Positions 61,908-64,000 of a DNA stretch of 64,000 bases are shown in pieces. Source of the DNA: Pedobacter africanus. Lineage in GTDB: Bacteria > Bacteroidota > Bacteroidia > Sphingobacteriales > Sphingobacteriaceae. The translations under genes and the position numbers were made by a program. The notes under the pieces are model-generated. The model ran no database searches, was not told the origin of the DNA, and saw only the letters and a program-made list of their open reading frames with translations. The stretch is from positions 2,852,001-2,916,000 of the forward strand of contig NZ_FWXT01000001.1 in NCBI RefSeq assembly GCF_900176535.1. Reading direction: 5' to 3'. How positions within the stretch are numbered: the stretch's first letter is position 1; every line of letters begins with the position of its first letter.

Positions 61908-62450
61908 ATGAGTGACATCAATATAGTAGACGCGCCGCCAGGCATAGAAGGATCTGGGTTTTTTGCAACCTCCCTTGATAAAGTTATTGGTTTGGCTCGC
62001 TCGCATTCCTTATGGCCTCTGCCATTTGCCACTTCTTGTTGCGGTATTGAGTTTATGGCAACAATGGGTTCTCATTATGATTTTGGTCGTTTTGGATCTG
62101 AACGCTTAAGTTTTTCGCCCCGTCAGGCAGATCTGCTTATGGTGATGGGTACCATTGCAAAAAAAATGGCGCCGGTTTTAAAACAGGTTTATCTGCAGAT
62201 GGCCGAGCCACGTTGGGTAATGGCCGTTGGCGCCTGTGCGTCGAGCGGGGGTATATTTGATACTTACTCTGTATTGCAGGGTATAGATGAGATTATTCCT
62301 GTCGATGTGTATGTGCCGGGCTGTCCTCCAAGGCCTGAAGCCATTCTGGATGGCTTTGGTAAGATCCAGGAGCTGGTTAAAAATGAATCTTCAAGAAGGA
62401 GAAATTCTGAGCAGTATAAGGAAATGTTGGCTTCATACGGAATACTATAA
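61908..62450 (+). CDS. nuoB: NADH-quinone oxidoreductase subunit B
   Basis: The 180-residue subunit carries iron-sulfur cluster N2, bound by Cys44 and Cys45 (ATSCCGIE), Cys110 (VGACASSGG) and Cys139 (PGCPPRPE). It sits at the junction of the peripheral arm and the membrane arm of complex I, next to the quinone site. Its stop overlaps the nuoC start by one base (TAATG). Confidence 0.97.
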   Translation: MSDINIVDAPPGIEGSGFFATSLDKVIGLARSHSLWPLPFATSCCGIEFMATMGSHYDFGRFGSERLSFSPRQADLLMVMGTIAKKMAPVLKQVYLQMAEPRWVMAVGACASSGGIFDTYSVLQGIDEIIPVDVYVPGCPPRPEAILDGFGKIQELVKNESSRRRNSEQYKEMLASYGIL

Positions 62451-62953
62451 TGGCAGAAGTAACTAATCAGACAGTAATTGAGTCGTTAAGCGCAAAGTTT
62501 GGGGATAAAGTGACTAATGTGAATGAGCCTTATGGTTTGCTTACTTTTGAAACTACCAAAGATGTAATTATTGAAGTGCTGAGATTTTTGAAGGAAAATG
62601 ACGCTAGGGGCTTTAGTTTCCTTACAGACATTACAGCAGTACACTACCCGGAAAAAAAGCATGGCATTGCCGTGGTTTATCACCTGCACAACATGGTAAG
62701 CAGGATCAGGGTAAGGGTAAAGGTGTTTATAGATGAACAGCATCCTACAATCCCTACAGCAACTGTGCTGTGGAATGGCGCCAACTGGATGGAACGCGAA
62801 ACGTATGATCTGTTCGGTGTAAAATTTGAAGGGCACCCGGATTTGAGAAGGATTTTGAATATGGACGACCTGGGTGTGCACCCGATGCTGAAGCAATATC
62901 CTTTGGAGGATCCGAACAGAGTAGATAAAAAAGACGAATACTTTGGTAGATAA
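62450..62953 (+). CDS. nuoC: NADH-quinone oxidoreductase subunit C
   Basis: The 167-residue 30-kDa-type subunit is a structural part of the peripheral arm. Motifs seen are WNGANWMERETYDLFGVKFEGHPDLRRIL (in segments) and a PLEDPN ending. It is separate from nuoD; some bacteria fuse the two. It starts on the last base of the nuoB stop and nuoD begins 6 bases later. Confidence 0.95.
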   Translation: MAEVTNQTVIESLSAKFGDKVTNVNEPYGLLTFETTKDVIIEVLRFLKENDARGFSFLTDITAVHYPEKKHGIAVVYHLHNMVSRIRVRVKVFIDEQHPTIPTATVLWNGANWMERETYDLFGVKFEGHPDLRRILNMDDLGVHPMLKQYPLEDPNRVDKKDEYFGR

Positions 62954-62959
62954 GTAATT

Positions 62960-64000
62960 ATGAATCACAATCAGCCAGTATATACAGATAATGATCCGCA
63001 GAGTGAGTTGGTTACCCTGAACCTGGGCCCAACGCATCCGGCAACACATGGTGTTTTCCAGAACGTATTACAGCTGGATGGGGAACGAATTGTAAGTGGT
63101 GTTTCTACTATAGGGTATATTCACCGCGCTTTTGAAAAGATAGCTGAACACCGCCCTTTTTACCAGATTACCCCGCTTACAGACAGGTTAAACTACTGTT
63201 CTTCGCCCATTAATAATATGGGCTGGCACATGACGGTGGAAAAGCTGTTGAACATACAAACGCCAAAGCGTGTAGATTACCTGAGGGTAATTGTGATGGA
63301 GCTTTCGCGAATAGCAGATCACATTATCTGTAACACCATTATTGCCCAGGATACCGGTGCAACTACTACCTTCCTTTATCTGTTCCAGTTCAGGGAGCAT
63401 ATCTATGAAATTTTTGAAGAAGTATGTGGTGCCAGGTTAACGACCAATATTGGCCGCATTGGCGGTTTCGAGCGTGATTTTAATGACATCGCTTTTGCTA
63501 AGATCAATAAATTCTTAAAAGAGTTCCCGGTGGCACTGAAGGAATTTGAAAGCCTGCTAAACAGGAACAGGATCTTTATAGACCGTACTTCGGGCGTTGC
63601 CTGTGTAACACCGGAGCAAGCTTTGGATTACAGCTGGTCAGGTCCTTTGCTGCGCGCTACGGGGGTGGATTACGATGTGCGTGTAAGTGAGCCATATGCT
63701 TCTTATGATGATTTTGATTTTGAAGTGCCGGTAGGTACTGCAGGCGATATTTACGACCGTTACCTGGTTCGTAACGAAGAAATGTGGCAGAGTATACGCC
63801 TGGTTGAACAGGCTATGCAGAAACTGAAGAACGAACCTGCAGGAATTTTCCATGCAGATGTTCCAGAATTCTATCTGCCTGCCAAAGAAGAAGTGTACAA
63901 CAATATGGAGGCCCTGATCTACCACTTTAAAATTGTGATGGGCGAGATAGATGCACCAAAAGCCGAAGTTTACCACGCTGTTGAAGGTGGTAACGGTGAG
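62960..64000 (+). CDS. nuoD: NADH-quinone oxidoreductase subunit D (3' end beyond window)
   Basis: The ATG at 62960 starts an open frame that runs to the end of the window, 347 codons without a stop. The N-terminus has the NuoD signature GPTHPATHGVFQ, then IGYIHRAFEK, the quinone-site region and IGRIGGFERDF. This 49-kDa-type subunit forms the quinone pocket with NuoB. A full-length protein has about 400-410 residues, so some 60 codons are missing. Confidence 0.97.
   Translation, partial: MNHNQPVYTDNDPQSELVTLNLGPTHPATHGVFQNVLQLDGERIVSGVSTIGYIHRAFEKIAEHRPFYQITPLTDRLNYCSSPINNMGWHMTVEKLLNIQTPKRVDYLRVIVMELSRIADHIICNTIIAQDTGATTTFLYLFQFREHIYEIFEEVCGARLTTNIGRIGGFERDFNDIAFAKINKFLKEFPVALKEFESLLNRNRIFIDRTSGVACVTPEQALDYSWSGPLLRATGVDYDVRVSEPYASYDDFDFEVPVGTAGDIYDRYLVRNEEMWQSIRLVEQAMQKLKNEPAGIFHADVPEFYLPAKEEVYNNMEALIYHFKIVMGEIDAPKAEVYHAVEGGNGE

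Noticed and set aside
62486..63049. 187-residue minus-strand frame across nuoC and nuoD
   Set aside because: It is a shadow of two conserved complex I genes.

Overview
The window reads as chromosomal DNA of a Bacteroidota bacterium, most likely a Pedobacter-like member of the Sphingobacteriaceae. The evidence is two SusC/SusD outer-membrane uptake pairs, several lipoproteins with DUF domains restricted to this phylum, a DUF4369-TlpA thioredoxin, recurrent promoters of the Bacteroidota type (TTG, 18-21 bp, TAnnTTTG) and almost no Shine-Dalgarno sequences. No tRNA, rRNA, insertion sequence, phage gene or CRISPR array was seen. The species is an inference.

Layout. 1-13 kb is housekeeping: two tandem AsmA-like envelope proteins, a secreted DPP IV-type peptidase, branched-chain aminotransferase (ilvE), a phosphoserine phosphatase fused to SerA-derived sequence, an SDR, a degenerate arginase-like protein, a TlpA-type thioredoxin, a DinB-like protein, a sigma-region-4-like mini-protein and purD. 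13-34 kb is a first carbohydrate locus built around a LacI-family regulator. A minus-strand operon (DUF5107-TPR protein, PhyH-type dioxygenase, xylose-isomerase-like TIM barrel, FucP-type MFS, SSS symporter) looks like the intracellular uptake and catabolic arm. A second minus-strand operon (putative TIM-barrel hydrolase, parallel beta-helix protein, CBM9-like protein, methyltransferase) and a divergent SusC/SusD pair form the outer arm. Three copies of one 14-bp palindrome link the regulator to both arms. 34-50 kb is a second locus on the plus strand, eight tightly packed genes: GH3, DUF2264, SusC, SusD, two lipoproteins, GH88 and a GH106-like enzyme. This set suits a glycan with rhamnose, beta-linked hexose or pentose and uronic acid; no clear polysaccharide lyase is present.

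50-55 kb holds a small conserved protein preceded by five phased 11-bp repeats, metK under an apparent SAM-II riboswitch, a lipid kinase coupled to an eIF1/SUI1-like factor, and pckA. 55-61 kb is the TonB energising operon (ExbB, two ExbD, TonB, a two-helix protein, a PstS-like lipoprotein, a TPR protein), which could power both SusC receptors. 61-64 kb opens the complex I operon (nuoA, B, C and the first 347 codons of nuoD).

Best leads: the SAM-II riboswitch beginning at a consensus promoter of metK; the LacI operator triplet; the 11-bp phased repeats at 50521-50575; the SerB-SerA remnant fusion; the arginase-like protein without its metal-binding histidines; the uncharacterised enzymes of the two glycan loci; and a terminator-like hairpin between nuoA and nuoB.
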